Of a DNA stretch of 64,000 nt, positions 49,101-61,628 are shown piece after piece. Position numbers and translations under genes: made by a program. The notes under the pieces are model-generated. The model saw only the letters and a program-made list of their open reading frames with translations. It did not search any database and was not told where the DNA came from. Numbering within the stretch: position 1 is the stretch's first letter; every line of letters starts with the position of its first letter. Source of the stretch: Nipponacmea schrenckii (lineage: Eukaryota; Mollusca; Gastropoda; Lottiidae); the NCBI GenBank assembly GCA_030562195.1, contig CM060199.1, positions 10,002,338 to 10,066,337 of the forward strand, given 5' to 3'.

Positions 49101-52100
49101 TGGTAGAATTACAACAGGTTGCTCCTGGATGGAAGAAAATTACAGATTAATTTTTTTTTAAAAATCATATTCGATTTAGAGTCGTTCAGTTCTGTGGAAA
49201 TAATCAACATTGACAAAGTTAAATTTCAATATCTGTTTTTGAATCGTTTTAGGTTGTTCACATACAAAGCACTCTTTTGAGTTTGAATGTATTTTAATTA
49301 TTCAACTAAGATGCAGAACAACCACTCCTACATATAATATGTCAAAAGAGATTATTTTCAATGTTATATTTGACATCCTGTGAGACTAAAATGGTATAAA
49401 AATGAAGTTTCACTGGTCATGTAGGTCTGATTAAAAAAAAATACCAACTTATAAAGCAGTTACCAAAATAAAATTCTTCAGAGGAAATGATGCAACACCT
49501 TTGATATGGACTTTTTAACCAATCAAATCGACACTGATATATTTGAAAAAATGGTTGCTGTAAAGTTATCAACCATTTAAAACATAAGTTTAGCACAAAA
49601 GGAAAACAGAAATAACCAATGCCTAACCTTAACCAATCTTAATGTCCCCTGCCTCTATTACACATCCCACAATCCTCTATGTCTTATGAAAATTAATTAA
49701 CAAACATCATGCAATAGTTGGGAGGCAAAAATATAAATCCTCCATGCTGAATTTTAATCAACTTTATCATCAGACATGCAAATAGTAGAAATATTACATG
49801 TTAGACTGGTGGTTGACTAGGGAATAGGTTTAAATATTTGATAAGGTATTCGTGGCAGTATTTCTCGGACCACCCAGAGTTTAAATATACATGATAAGAA
49901 ATATCATGAAATATTGATGATTTCATGCAGAAAATCTCCAGAATGGGGTGATTGAAGGAGAGAAGATTATGCAATTCACTTTTTAAGATCAGTTTCACAC
50001 GCAGTTTCTATGCAATCTGATTATGTTTGTTTGTCGATGTACTTTTGGTTTCTGCCAAATGACAAAAACATCTAGTGTTTATCTCCAAAACAAACATCAG
50101 ACAAAAAGGTTTAATGACATTTTATTAAATGCATATCAAATAAGCCAGATTTATATTTGGTACAACTAATTGCAAATTAAAGTTTTATAGAAGGAATCCA
50201 ACCATTCTCAGGTCTTCGTTACAAATTCAATTGTGGTCTAATCAATGGAAGAAATTGATTGAAAATCATGTCATTTAGCAATACCATAAATAGGCTAACT
50301 TGATATGTTTCTGAGGTTGATTGTATCGAAGAGTTAAGAGCGCAATTTGAAAAAGTCCAGTCCAAACAAGTTACCAAACAATGATCTAGTATAACAAGTA
50401 AATAAAGTCTGGTACATCCAGGTTAAATACATGATACATTATTGTTAATACATGACCAAATTGAATACTATCATATCTCACATGTATATAATGATACATG
50501 CCTGCTGTTTATTTTGAGTGCTTTGATGAAAATATAATTAATTTTTATTGAGAAAATATTGCAGAATGAGTTTGAAAGAAAAAAACAGTGCCTATAGTTG
50601 ACCTATAGAAACATTGTTCTCAGGACTCAAGGTTACTCAATCTGCTCTATGGGAAAAAAAATCCTTAATCCAGCTACTGACTAATATCAAAGTACAAGTT
50701 ATTTAGAAGGCATTTTACACCAACCAACATGAATATAAAAACTAGAAACTATTCTCCAAATCTTGGCTTAACCTAACAAAAAATATATACATCTTTATAA
50801 GATCAAGTACCTATTATGGTAACATTACTACAACCAAATGTAGTCTTTTGAAGTCTTTGATGGGACAGACATGAAGTTCTATTTAAGTTGAAGAACCCTT
50901 GAAATGGTCAATAATCTATGGGAATAGAAAGATGAAGTTGACAGAGTCGAGTTGTTCTCATGGTTTACGACGTATTATCTTAGAACTGACTTGTTACTGG
51001 TTATTATTTCATAAATTTTATTGGTAATAAATAATGACAAATTTTTTTTTTACAAGTATAACATTATAGGTACATGAGGATCTTGTATACAAGCTGATCC
51101 TTGGCACTGATTTTTCCTGAATTACCTATTCTCTTTTACAGCTGGGACAACTGGAATACTTAAAAAGAGGACTTATTTTTCATAAATTTATAATGCTGAC
51201 CAAAGAGTCCAATAGTATGATTCACTTTCTTTTTCAAATGTTTTTGCACAAAATTTCCCTCTTTGTTCACTCCATGGCATTGGTTGTTTTCAATATGGAA
51301 GGAAAAATCATTTAACATGGATTGGACACAAATAATGAGATATTAGACCTGATTATGCTAACAAATTTTTCAAACTTAGGCCTTGCAAGATATAAGAAAA
51401 AATGCATTCAGATAGACTGAAAAATTCTAAATCACTAGAAAATGTTCAAGTGAGTTAAATTGAAGTAAAATTTTGTAAGAAAGTGAGACAAGTTTGCTCC
51501 CCTTATCAGGTTTAAAACATAAGATAGTCATATCACTATATGAATGTCCTTCAATAGAGGTCATAGGTAAATACATTGTCATTATACACAGGTTATATCC
51601 AACAACAAGATTCCATGTAATAACTGAAACTCACTTTAACTTTGTACAAATATAGAATTGATACTTTTCAAAATTCTGAATATCTTCTCATATATAAATA
51701 TTTAAAAAAAAAGAAATAAAGTAATTATCTTGCATTTTGCGTTCTTTAAAAATCTTGAGCTCTTAAAATAAGGACTTAATTGGAAGCAAAATTTTTCAAG
51801 TCAGATTTCCTTTAAAATGATCACTGTCTTTGCCTTTGTTGGCCTATACCTGATTTTATCATTAACATTTCAAGGATATTCTCTTAAAATATGTGGAAAG
51901 AATAGTTTTGAACTCAACCTTGTATATATTCTCTTGATCAGAAGGCAGAAAATTAACTCTTGTTTTCCTAAACTAAAGTTTAATGAATTGAAAAAGACAA
52001 TATTAAAATTAATTTCAACTGTCTCAAGTTAATGCGTTAAAGTGAGTGATGTAATTGTAATAGTGAAAAGACAAAGTGACAAGATATATGATGGTAGGGG

Positions 52101-54339
52101 CGTGAGAAAGTCTTGAATCTTGCTATCACACCTATTTATATTCATGTTAATATCACTGTTAATATTTCTTTATAATACACCTAGATATATTACACAAGAG
52201 AGCTAGCCAGTCTGTATACCTTCACTGTTAAACAGACTTCTACCTTTTTTACCTCCTTTTGATTGATTCAACATTAATTTTGACAACTGTCATGATTACT
52301 AGTGTATTATCATAGGAGACAAGAGGTCGGTAAGGGCTACTGATTATTCTGTACTTGCCAGTCTTGTCTGATTTGATTTTTTTTTGTCTGTAAGAAAAAA
52401 ATAAATAAATGATGAATTTAACAAGGTTAACAAACTTAGGGTTTATGAGAATCTGGTATACCAATTGATCCTTGTCAAACTTCATGGAACTGATCTGTCC
52501 TCGATTATCCATACCTTTTTACAGCAGGTTTGACTGGAATAATTAGTACATTATAAAAATGCCAAAAAGCATCACATGGCGAATTTTGCAAGCACCTTTA
52601 CAGATGTTACCATGGTAATTGTATGTTTTCCTTTACTGTGTAAGGAAGTGTTTCTTTTAATATTTGTTTTTGTTTTCTCTATTTTCCTTGTTTTGAATTG
52701 ATAAAATGCATTTTCTCATGCCTCACTCTACCTCTTGTGTAAATGTCTTAATTTTGGTTGTACATTGTAAACATTTGACAAATCAAACTCTGTTGCTTAG
52801 ATGGCAGGCCCTATGTTACTGGACAGCAGTTAGTAATAAACAATATAAATACAATATTAAGTATGTGGGAAGACTCTGATGTATTCTAAGATTAGCATAG
52901 CACTGTGCCAGTAACAAGGTTATATATGCTTAAAGTGTTGAAATTTGTGATCCATTTGAATTCTAGTCTCTTCTAATACAAGTTGACATAGTGTAAGATG
53001 CTTAGAAAACATAGTGTGACAGTAATTAATATTGACACACCTCGGTCTCCTTCGACTATTCGAATCATTTACGTTTTAATCATAAAGTGTGATGTTTGTT
53101 TGAAAGAGTCCAATTGCAATATTAGGTGTGGATTGTTGCAGACGTCAGACTTGTAAGCAAATACAGGGTTTATCCTTATCTCACACAACTCAACGAATAT
53201 AGCAGCATTTAAAAATATATGGTTCTAACTTCATGACCTAGACCCATGCTTTTATGAGAATAAGATTCCCATATCACCCTATTCTATAGAAAATTGTAAT
53301 AAGATCCTCAAACATCAGTATATTATAATATAATGAATGGAAAAATTTTGATTTAAGACATATGAAAAATAGACAAAATACATAATGTAATATGATTCAT
53401 GAAAATTATCAGATAACCTTCTTGAGATAAAATATAATATTAGACTATTATTTATTTTTGTCGGAAATAAAGCGTGAGAACGTAAAGTTTATAAAAATTC
53501 AAACAATGGTTTTATTTTGATTTTTGACATTGAAGTATTATGTTACTATTTTACTAAGTTTGTTCAGTACTATTAAACTTAAGTACTCAATTTTTGATAA
53601 GAAAATAGTTCAAATTTTACTTTTAATCTATTTTTTTTTAAGCCAAATTGAGAATGCTCTGGTGCGATAAGCATCTGTTTATAAAAGGTAGTATGTACAT
53701 TATAAGAATAGCAACTCATTTTCTCTAGAATGTTTCTACAAGCTTGTCCTTTCTTAAACATCTTGGCCTTGATGTATCCCATATTATCCCTATCCATTTA
53801 ACACCTGAGGTTGACTTATAACAATGAAAGATGACATATTCAAGGTCATAGCTGATTAAATATGGAAACACAATTCTCATCTTTTGCCAGTATGAATGGC
53901 AATCACTACATGCATTAAAAATCTCAGTTCAAAAAAATTCCTTGAAAAATATGGGATCTGTATTTCTAATTTAAAGCTTAAGCTACAATCATCATCTATA
54001 GAAAAGTAACTTTGTATGGTTCTTATTGGCCATTCAGTTGGGGTCAGAAAAGCGGACCAATTAAATTTGCACCAAATCAACACCTACTGGAATGACTGAG
54101 AAAACACAATGTCACAATATCTGTTAAACCTTACTATTATATGGATCTCTCATCGTGCTCTAAATTGATTAACCAATAATTAAAAAATAATTCACATTAT
54201 ATTTACTATAATTCACTATAATGTGTATATTATACAGTTACCATTTCAAAATCCTTATCAAGCGTGACTGATATTAATTCAATGTCAACACAAAAAAGCA
54301 TGTATAAACAACAGCACTATTAGATTTCAAAATATATAT
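46194..54339. other. CpG-poor non-coding stretch, probable intron of the right-hand gene
   Basis: About 8 kb of very AT-rich DNA with few CpG: 4 in 46201-47220, 3 in 48001-49020 and 5 in about 52001-53020 by hand count. No exon on either strand could be supported. Su(H)-type words occur at 52101 and 53473. Confidence 0.45.
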
Positions 54340-55280
54340 TAATCCAATGTCAATCCTTACCTTTAAATACTTGAAATACTTGGTGTCAAAGATATATCAT
54401 CCAAATCCTAGTCAAAATTGCTTTGGCAGTACAATGTCAATTAATTACATGGCATTTGAATACTTGGAATTATAATGAAATTTTGTTCCCCATCTCTAAA
54501 AATTTCACGGTCTATATGGCAATTCCAAGGGAACAAGTTACATACATCATTGTAGACCCATATAAATCAAATAACATTATTCAATGTCAATATTTAAGTC
54601 TATTTGCTTGGCATTAAATATTCTATAAATCCCATACACTTATCTCCTGATCGAAGATGTCATTACTTAATTTCAATGTCAATCTTTACTTAAAGTACCT
54701 GGCATTGAATATTATTAAACCATACAAATCCTAAGATGTCAATTTTACTTATCGTTAAATCTCCATATGAATCAAATTTCACCATTTCAAGGCAATGTTA
54801 ATCTTCGTTTACGTTTACTTGGCATAAGAAAATTATATAAATCCTAAGACATTTTTTTCATGTCCATGCTCAATTTATACCTGCAAAAACTTTGCATGAT
54901 ATATTTTATTATTCAAAACAAATCAAATGTCACTATTCCATGGCAATGTCAATCTCTGTTTACATTTACTTTACAATGCCACATGCTTATGTCAATGTTA
55001 ATCGGTACTAGCAAATGCTAGAAAATTATGCAAATCCTTACCTATCCTCTTGGCATTGAATATCTTATAAATCCATACAAATCCTCACTGTATCACTATG
55101 CCAAGCTTATCCAGTTTTTGTGTGCTTTTACTCCACATTATATAAATCCTGTCACTTTAGAATGCCAATGTCAATTTCTGTGAGCAAAAACTTCAATATC
55201 AATTTAAACAGCAAAATACTTGGCATCAGAGAATTATTAATCCATTAAGTCCAAAATCAGTATTCAATGTCAAGCCTTGA
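54340..55280. repeat. Decayed tandem array, AATGTCAAT / TTGGCATTGAATATT / ATAAATCC family
   Basis: About nine to ten degenerate copies of a unit containing AATGTCAATCTTTAC, CTTGGCATTGAATATT and ATAAATCCATACAAATCC in that order. AATGTCAAT or close variants appear near 54346, 54433, 54583, 54677, 54793, 54944, 54992, 55158 and 55258. Spacing varies from about 50 to 165 bp, so units have been lost and broken. No open frame runs through it. Confidence 0.75.
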
Positions 55281-55957
55281 CATTTAGCAACTGTATTAAT
55301 CATTTATAAGAAATATCACAATTCCAATCCACTAAAGTTTATAAAAATATCCTTATATTGATGAATATCCTGATATCACTAGTATATAAATATTATATCC
55401 ATAACAGTGTACCTATACACCTGTACAGGTAACTCATAATTTTTAGTTTGGCCTCACTAGAGTAGATATCTTGTCAACACATAATTCCCACGGTCTAATT
55501 TGACAGATTTGAAAAGTTTATAGCTTTCTTTATGTTCGCTTAATACCTATTTAATACATAACGTGCCTTTCAAAAAAACAACTCTCAAAGTATATGGGTA
55601 AAAGATGAAGTAAGGTCTGTTCTTGATTATATTGTGGTCATAACATAGTCGAAAATCAAGCTTGATTTAATATAGAAGACATAATTATACCTTTGCCTAC
55701 TGTAAACTATAGGTTTTAATGTCATGGGTTAAGGGTCCAAGGTGCCCCTAAAAAAAAGCTCAGGAAATCAACCATTAAATTATCTACTTTAGAAAATTTA
55801 TCAGGTAGAAACGATTATTGTGAGAATTAGAAAAGTCGGTTGGTAAGAATTAGGTGTTCACTTTACAGAATTTAGAAAATAAGTTGTCTGCAATAATATT
55901 TTTGAACAGTAATGTATTGAAATGTTTTTTGGGCAATTCTTATAGTTATAAAAGGCT

Positions 55958-56088
55958 ATTTACATATATTAAATTTTCATATTTTTAAATTTACATATAT
56001 TAAATTTTCATATATTAAATTTTCATATATTAAATTTTCATATATTCAAATTTTCATATATTCAATTTTCATATATTAAATTTACATA
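55958..56088. repeat. 15-bp minisatellite, left block
   Basis: Copies of a TTTTCATATATTAAA / TTTTCATATATTCAA / TTTACATATATTAAA unit, period 15 bp, about eight copies. It stops exactly at the TA that begins the inserted element, and continues beyond it at 56783. Confidence 0.9.
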
Positions 56089-56782
56089 CAGTAGAACCTG
56101 CATTCAGAGACCACTCAAGGGAATATTCAAAAACGGTCTTGAGTGAAGGTGGCCTCTTAAGAGAGGAACTGCAGACCATTTCGTTTACAGAATTAGAAAC
56201 TCACTTTTACTCATACATGTATAGTTTCTACCGCTTTTGCATGCTGTCTCCTTCTACCGACGGGATACCCTATAAGATATTATTCTTTACTTGCATTTTA
56301 ATTGCCCGGTAGCACGCATTATTCCATTTTCACCTGATTAATATGATTTTATAACAACATCCGGTACACTCTACTTAATTTCTATCAAATTTAAGTATTA
56401 AATTTTCAAAAATTGAAACTTTGAAAATAATTGAAACTTTATAATAATTGTCAATACGATGAAATCTATCAATATTAATCAGCATCAAGCTATAAAATTA
56501 ATCTGTAGAAGATTATCTAATTACCGGTTAGCGATAATCTCATTGAATATCACCGACGCGTGAACGTGATCTTTGTTTATGGAGATAATCAGACGTGTCA
56601 TGGTCGCTTAATTGAGTTATTTTAATCAATTGGGAGTGTAAATACATGGCCGCTGGTCGCGTAATGAAGGTGGTCGCTTATTAGTCGATAATTACAGTGA
56701 AAACTCGTAGGGGGGAATTTATTGTGGTCGTTTATTGAAGGTGGGCTCTTAATAAAGGTGGTCGTGGGAGCAGGATATACTG
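56089..56782. mobile_element. TA-flanked MITE (Tc1/mariner-like), 694 bp, non-coding
   Basis: Starts CAGTAGAACCTGCATTCAGA and ends GGAGCAGGATATACTG, giving imperfect terminal inverted repeats (CAGTA-A-CCTGC shared, with GACCAC further in). TA flanks both ends (56087-56088 and 56783-56784), the target duplication of Tc1/mariner-type transposition. The right part repeats GGTGGTCGCTTATTA-like words. No transposase frame is present. Base composition is richer in GC and CpG than the DNA around it. Family assignment rests on the TA duplication and CAGT ends. Confidence 0.75.
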
Positions 56783-57016
56783 TATATTCAAATTTTCATA
56801 TATTCAATTTTCATAAATTAAATTTACATATATTCAATTTTCATAAATTAAATTTACATATATTCAATTTTCATAAATTTAATTTTCATATATTCAATTT
56901 TCATATATTCAATTTACATATATTCAATTTTCATATATTCAATTTACATATATTCAATTTACATATATTACAATTTTCATATATTCAATTTACATATATT
57001 CAATTTACATATATTC
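56783..57016. repeat. 15-bp minisatellite, right block
   Basis: About fifteen copies of alternating TTTTCATATATTCAA and TTTACATATATTCAA, with a TTCATAAATTAAA variant early on. Because 15 is divisible by three it stays open and would read as FHIFN/LHIFN pentapeptides; that frame is an artefact of the repeat. Confidence 0.92.
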
Positions 57017-59248
57017 AGTCACAGGAACTGCAAACATCTGGTTGAAATCAAATGATGTTCCCAAAACACATATAATATTTAGAATACCTCTTTTACCACA
57101 ATTAATCCCTTTTACATCATTGCACTAAGGATTTCATAGACTGGATTATAACATCCCATGAAATAAATGAGTTTTGTCTAATTTATATACTGCAATATGA
57201 ACACAGACTGGTTTAGTATATCACGTCTGGTAAAGTGAGACTGTGAGATAGGATTAGACAGATTTTAAATCTGACATATGTAATCCTCACTTAATTCCTA
57301 ATTCTTTTCCATAAAATATATTTTTCTAAATGCAATGATAACCTGTGTAAGAGGAGACTAAATGTGTTAAAATTAAAGCTACCATGAAACTAGTGTGTAT
57401 TTAGATATCTTTTGAAGAAACCAATTCTCTGTGTCTGTAACAATTGAATTTTTTGATACAATAAAAAGTGACTTTTGGCTTACTAATTGTACATGTTTTA
57501 CTTCTATACTTGCAAAAACTTTTTGTGATATTTATTAAAAATCTGGAGGAAAGGATAGTGACTAGAATTAGTAGAATTCCAAATGACAAGTTTTCATTAG
57601 CCTTTTCACATTTGTTTGTGCTCACTCTACAGGCTATGATTCTTGATGGATTTTATGATGATCCGATTAATGTTTTTCTGAAATATGGTGTCTGACTTAT
57701 GTTTACGTTTTCATTGTTTTAACTATATTGTGCAACTCGTTCTCACTCTACAGACAACAATTCTCTATGGATTCTTTTGAGTTTTATTTTGTAGGTCAAT
57801 GTCATTATGAAGATGATCCCTATTTATCTTTGTAATGATCTGATAACTTTTCATCGAAATATTGTGTCTGATTTAAAATTCTCTATAGAATGGACATGAA
57901 CCAAATATGAATGGACATCAAACAATGATTGTGTATGTAACCTTGCTTCACAAGGCATATTTGAAATATGACAAAACCAGTGCTTCTCAACCAAGGTCCA
58001 TATTGAAGAGTGTTGTTGGGAATTTGAAAGGAACGGGGAATTTAGCCAGAAGGAAGGGAAGTTTAAGTTTGAACTTTAAGCATCGATAGAGATAAACGTG
58101 CTTTTGGTGACTGATCACCAAGGAGCTTTGTTTGAAATCTTGTAATTGTGATTTCGTGTTGCGTTTCCAAAAACAGATCAAGCTTATTCAAGATAAGGGG
58201 GTGCCCACATGTAGGGAGATGTCTGCCTGGAATGGTGTCAGATGCACGGAAATTGATCTTAATTTTCAATATTTCCTTGTGAGCAAAACGCTTCCGAGAC
58301 CCTCCGCCAGTGGAATTGAGCCTGTGGAGATTGCCCTCCACAGTCATTAAACCACCAAAAATTGAGGGGAAGAGTGACAACACATTTCGGTAAGGGAGAA
58401 TCTCATAAAAAATGTTTAGAAGCACTGGTCAAAACCCATGGGCAACTATAAGAGCTCCTTTGTGCTAATATCAAAGCATTAGCCAATTTCTCTACCATTG
58501 TTCTATTAATTTTCTCTGACTGCATGGCAGTGGCTGTCTACATTACCTCAATTAGACTGAAAAAAATAGGACGCGAAATTTGTTTTGTTTTCTACCATAC
58601 AATTGTTGTTAATATAAACTCAGGTAGGGAATGCTTGAACCCTTGATAAACACTTTCACAAACATTAATTCAATGGACCGAAGAACACATATATCCATTT
58701 TGCATAAAATTAGGAGATTTTTACAAGATTATTTTCATCTTTGTGGTGTTACTCACTTCAGGTTTTTAGGTATAAAAAATAGACTTGTTGGTACCCACTG
58801 ACCTCTAACGAAAACAGATTGTAATAGAGGTCATAGATATGATAGGGTTATGAAAAGATAGTTAAATAAATCTAAAATTGCACAGCAAGGAGAAATTTCC
58901 CATGATCTCATGCGTAAAATTTACATCTAATCTCGGTAATTAAATGAAACAGTCCATATTCTAATAAAAATGTAATAGAGACTTGAAAAGAAGTCAAACT
59001 TCAAAATAATTATTTGATTCAATCTATATCAACTTTAGTGAATAATATATTTGGTTTGATAATAGAATATTTGTATGGAATAATAATTGTTTTGAAAATA
59101 TCTGATCTAGCAAATCAAATTTAATCTTCAAATCAAATAGTTGAACTTTTTCTATTCACCCAAACATGTACAAATTACATTTAGATATAGCCTTATTTAG
59201 TTTGTAGACATCTGTAACTTAACAAATATTAACCCTTTTTTAGATGCC
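57017..59248. other. AT-rich stretch with a GC-richer block at 57.9-58.4 kb
   Basis: Apart from the candidate exon, 58090-58420 is also less AT-rich and CpG-bearing, with open frames on both strands but no family features. It could be 3' UTR of the candidate exon or a repeat copy. The rest is CpG-poor AT-rich DNA. Confidence 0.4.
57889..58089 (+). CDS. Candidate terminal coding exon, basic C-terminal peptide, unidentified
   Basis: After an acceptor-like AATTCTCTATAG the frame is open for 66 codons to TAG at 58087-58089. It begins NGHEPNMNGHQTMIVYV and ends with a Ser/Lys/Arg-rich segment that includes SQPRSILKSVVGNLKG and RRKGSLSLNFKHR. The composition looks coding and the RRKGS segment resembles a basophilic kinase site. 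Its phase 0 would suit the exon at 46097, but joining them directly is a guess, since further exons may lie between. CpG is denser here than nearby, as in an exon or a young insertion. I do not recognise the protein. Confidence 0.3.
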   Translation, partial: NGHEPNMNGHQTMIVYVTLLHKAYLKYDKTSASQPRSILKSVVGNLKGTGNLARRKGSLSLNFKHR

Positions 59249-59470
59249 TTGTTAAGCAATCCTGTTTTAACAGTCCAATTTATCTGTTAAGCTGTCCTGT
59301 TAAGTTATCTTTTTAGCAGTCATGTTAAGCAGTCCTGTTTTGCTGTTAGGAATCCTGCTTAACAGCCTAATTTACTTGTTTAGCTGTCCTTTTTGCCTGT
59401 CACAGTACTCCACTGTTTAAATGTTGCATTCAGTAGTCTCTCTAGCTGCCCTGTTCATCTGCCTATTAAG
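59249..59470. repeat. Degenerate short tandem repeat, TGTTAAGCAGTCCTGTT family
   Basis: Repeated TGTTAAGC(A/T)(A/G)TCCTGTT and TAGCTGTCCT words at irregular 14-20 bp spacing, fading toward the right. Several copies are in inverted sense (AACAGTCCAAT, CTTAACAGCC). Confidence 0.65.
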
Positions 59471-61256
59471 TTTCCAGCTTTGGCATTTTCATTGCAGAAT
59501 TTAGTTGTCTGGTTTACCCTTCCTGTTGAGCTCTGATGGAGATTATCCTGATTTAAGTTGATTTTAAGTTCAAGTTTTGTAATTAAGTATATTGATTTTA
59601 AAATGTTTTTCATACATCAATACACTTTTGACTGTGAATTAAATCAAGTATAGATCTACAAAATGATTATACTCTTAATATAAATTATAGTGGGTGGGGT
59701 CAGAGTAAAGATAGATGAAAGTTGTCAATTTACGGGTACCATTTTGAAATTTGAACTGTAGCACCATCTAGTTGATGGAGGCTCGTGTAGTTTGCATTAA
59801 TTTGCGTTAAATTAAACACATTGAAATAGAATGAGATACTATGATTTTTTTTAGCTATACCAGAATAGATCAGAGGTTTATAGCTAATGCATGGTAATTT
59901 AATGTATTTGTTAATCCCATTTTAAACATAAGAAATCATTCCAGTTCAGCTTTGTTGTTCTTTGACTGCTTTTGAAAGCTCAGTGTATTCCTAGTCTAAA
60001 TAATCGTATGAACCGCATAACTGGCATTAACCTTTTACATATCAAGAATTAACCTGCTCTATTTAATATATTTATAGATGATATCTGCCTAAGATCTTAA
60101 TTTCAAAAAGTAGACATGGTCCACAAAACTGTCTGGATAATCTGAAAGAATATGATCCAAAATGGATTTTTTGATTTTAGTTGGAGCAACATTCAATGTT
60201 TCATTTGTAACCTAGAACTGAACTAGGGAAAATTTTGAAAAAATTAAAGAAAATGTAAGAAAAACTTATACAAAGTTTGAAGTTGATAATTAGGATGCAA
60301 ATAAAAAAGGGAATGAAAAAATTGCACTTAGATCCATTTTCTGGTTACCCTTTTTGTCAAAATTTGTATTGTAAACTCTCTCAGAAATTCTCTTATATAA
60401 AGTATAGGCCTACAGTATGTTCATGAAAAGTTAACTACCGGTTATTGAAAATTCACCCAAAAAAAAAATATATTTGTAAACATCTTTGAAAAGCTTATTC
60501 CATTCCAAATTAAGCGTATAACATGTTTTTAGATTTAGATAAGGTTGCATCACACTACACAAAGATCTGTCACTAGATGGCACCACAGTCCAAAATGTCT
60601 GCAATGGTCTATCTACACTCTCTAGTGGGGTTCAGTCATCACTGCCGGTACAGTTCATACTTTTAGTTATCTGAGTGTTAAGCTAAAAAAGACTAGTAGG
60701 CCTACTAATATAGTTCAGACATCTTTATGCTAAAGTCCGTCTAATCATATTGTTATCATAGGTATATGTTACAATGTAGCTCCGTTTCATATTACTGAAG
60801 CCTCTCAAAAACTTACTTAAGATTTAGTCCAGATTTAAAAAATTATAGTTTTTGATTGGATGATATAACTAAAATTAAAATTTATTTGAGAAATTAACCA
60901 ATCAGATCCCCGGAACACCAAAAAAGTTTTCTGTGAATATAGCCCTCTTACCTTTCAAGAAACAGAAAAACAGCGTAAAGTATTTTGCCATATAAAATTA
61001 CAAGGAGACATATGGCAGTAAGTAGAATTTTATTGAATTTTCATTGGAATTTTTTTCAATTATTATAATCATACAAACACTGTCGTCCACCCATAAAAAC
61101 GTTCTGCTTATTTCAGATCAATAGTAATCTGGGGATATTTGTGAACAAATTACAGTCAGTTTCAAGCTGTTACCAACTGGTATTGACTTCATTCTATTCA
61201 TATAGTATTGATATGTTATCCTTTTAATTTATTGAAATTTTATAAGTTTAAATTTA
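59471..61256. other. CpG-poor non-coding stretch
   Basis: Nothing supportable as a gene. A good acceptor-like CTGCTTATTTCAG near 61117 opens about 36 codons but has no convincing donor or peptide signature. Confidence 0.4.
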
Positions 61257-61628
61257 AAATAGAATTGAATGATCAAATAATAATAAGAGAAATAGAATTG
61301 CATTAAAATTGAAATTTTAATGAATACAATGAATAGAAGAAAATGAAACTGAAACAATAAATGGAAATGAAATAGAATAATAAAAGAGAGGGATAAATAA
61401 TTGTAATAATGAAATGAAATGGAAGGCTGAAAAAATGAAATAAATAAAGTGATAGACAAATTAAAATAAAATGATATGAAAGGATCAAACTGAAACATTT
61501 CAGGATAGAAATGAAATAGAATAACAATTGATGCAATTGATAAAATACAATTAAATAGAATAATGAAATGGGCAATGGATGAAACAAAATGAAATAGAAT
61601 AATGAGATGGGCAAGTATGAAATGATAT
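61257..61628 (+). repeat. Purine-rich degenerate repeat, AATGAAATAGAATAAT family
   Basis: About 370 bp dominated by A and G on the plus strand with recurring AATGAAATAGAATAA words and variants. Open frames on the complementary strand (Phe/Ile/Leu/Ser-rich) are a consequence of this bias and are not genes. Confidence 0.8.

Noticed and set aside
55484..55492. ATTCCCACG as a Su(H) site
   Set aside because: Its complement ends in T where the consensus needs A or C; not an exact match. TGTGGGAAG near 52865 was rejected for the same reason.
56722..57045. 107-codon open frame with FHIFN/LHIFN pentapeptide repeats
   Set aside because: It is the 15-bp minisatellite read in a frame that stays open because 15 is divisible by three; its start lies inside the MITE.
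58063..58425. 120-codon minus-strand frame opposite the candidate exon
   Set aside because: Overlaps open frames on the other strand in the same GC-richer block; no splice context or recognised domain.
61105..61230. Possible exon after CTGCTTATTTCAG
   Set aside because: Open for about 36 codons but no good donor, low-complexity tail and no recognisable peptide.
61229..61614. Two overlapping Phe/Ile/Leu/Ser-rich frames on the minus strand
   Set aside because: Produced by the purine-rich plus-strand repeat; no family features, and both frames look alike.
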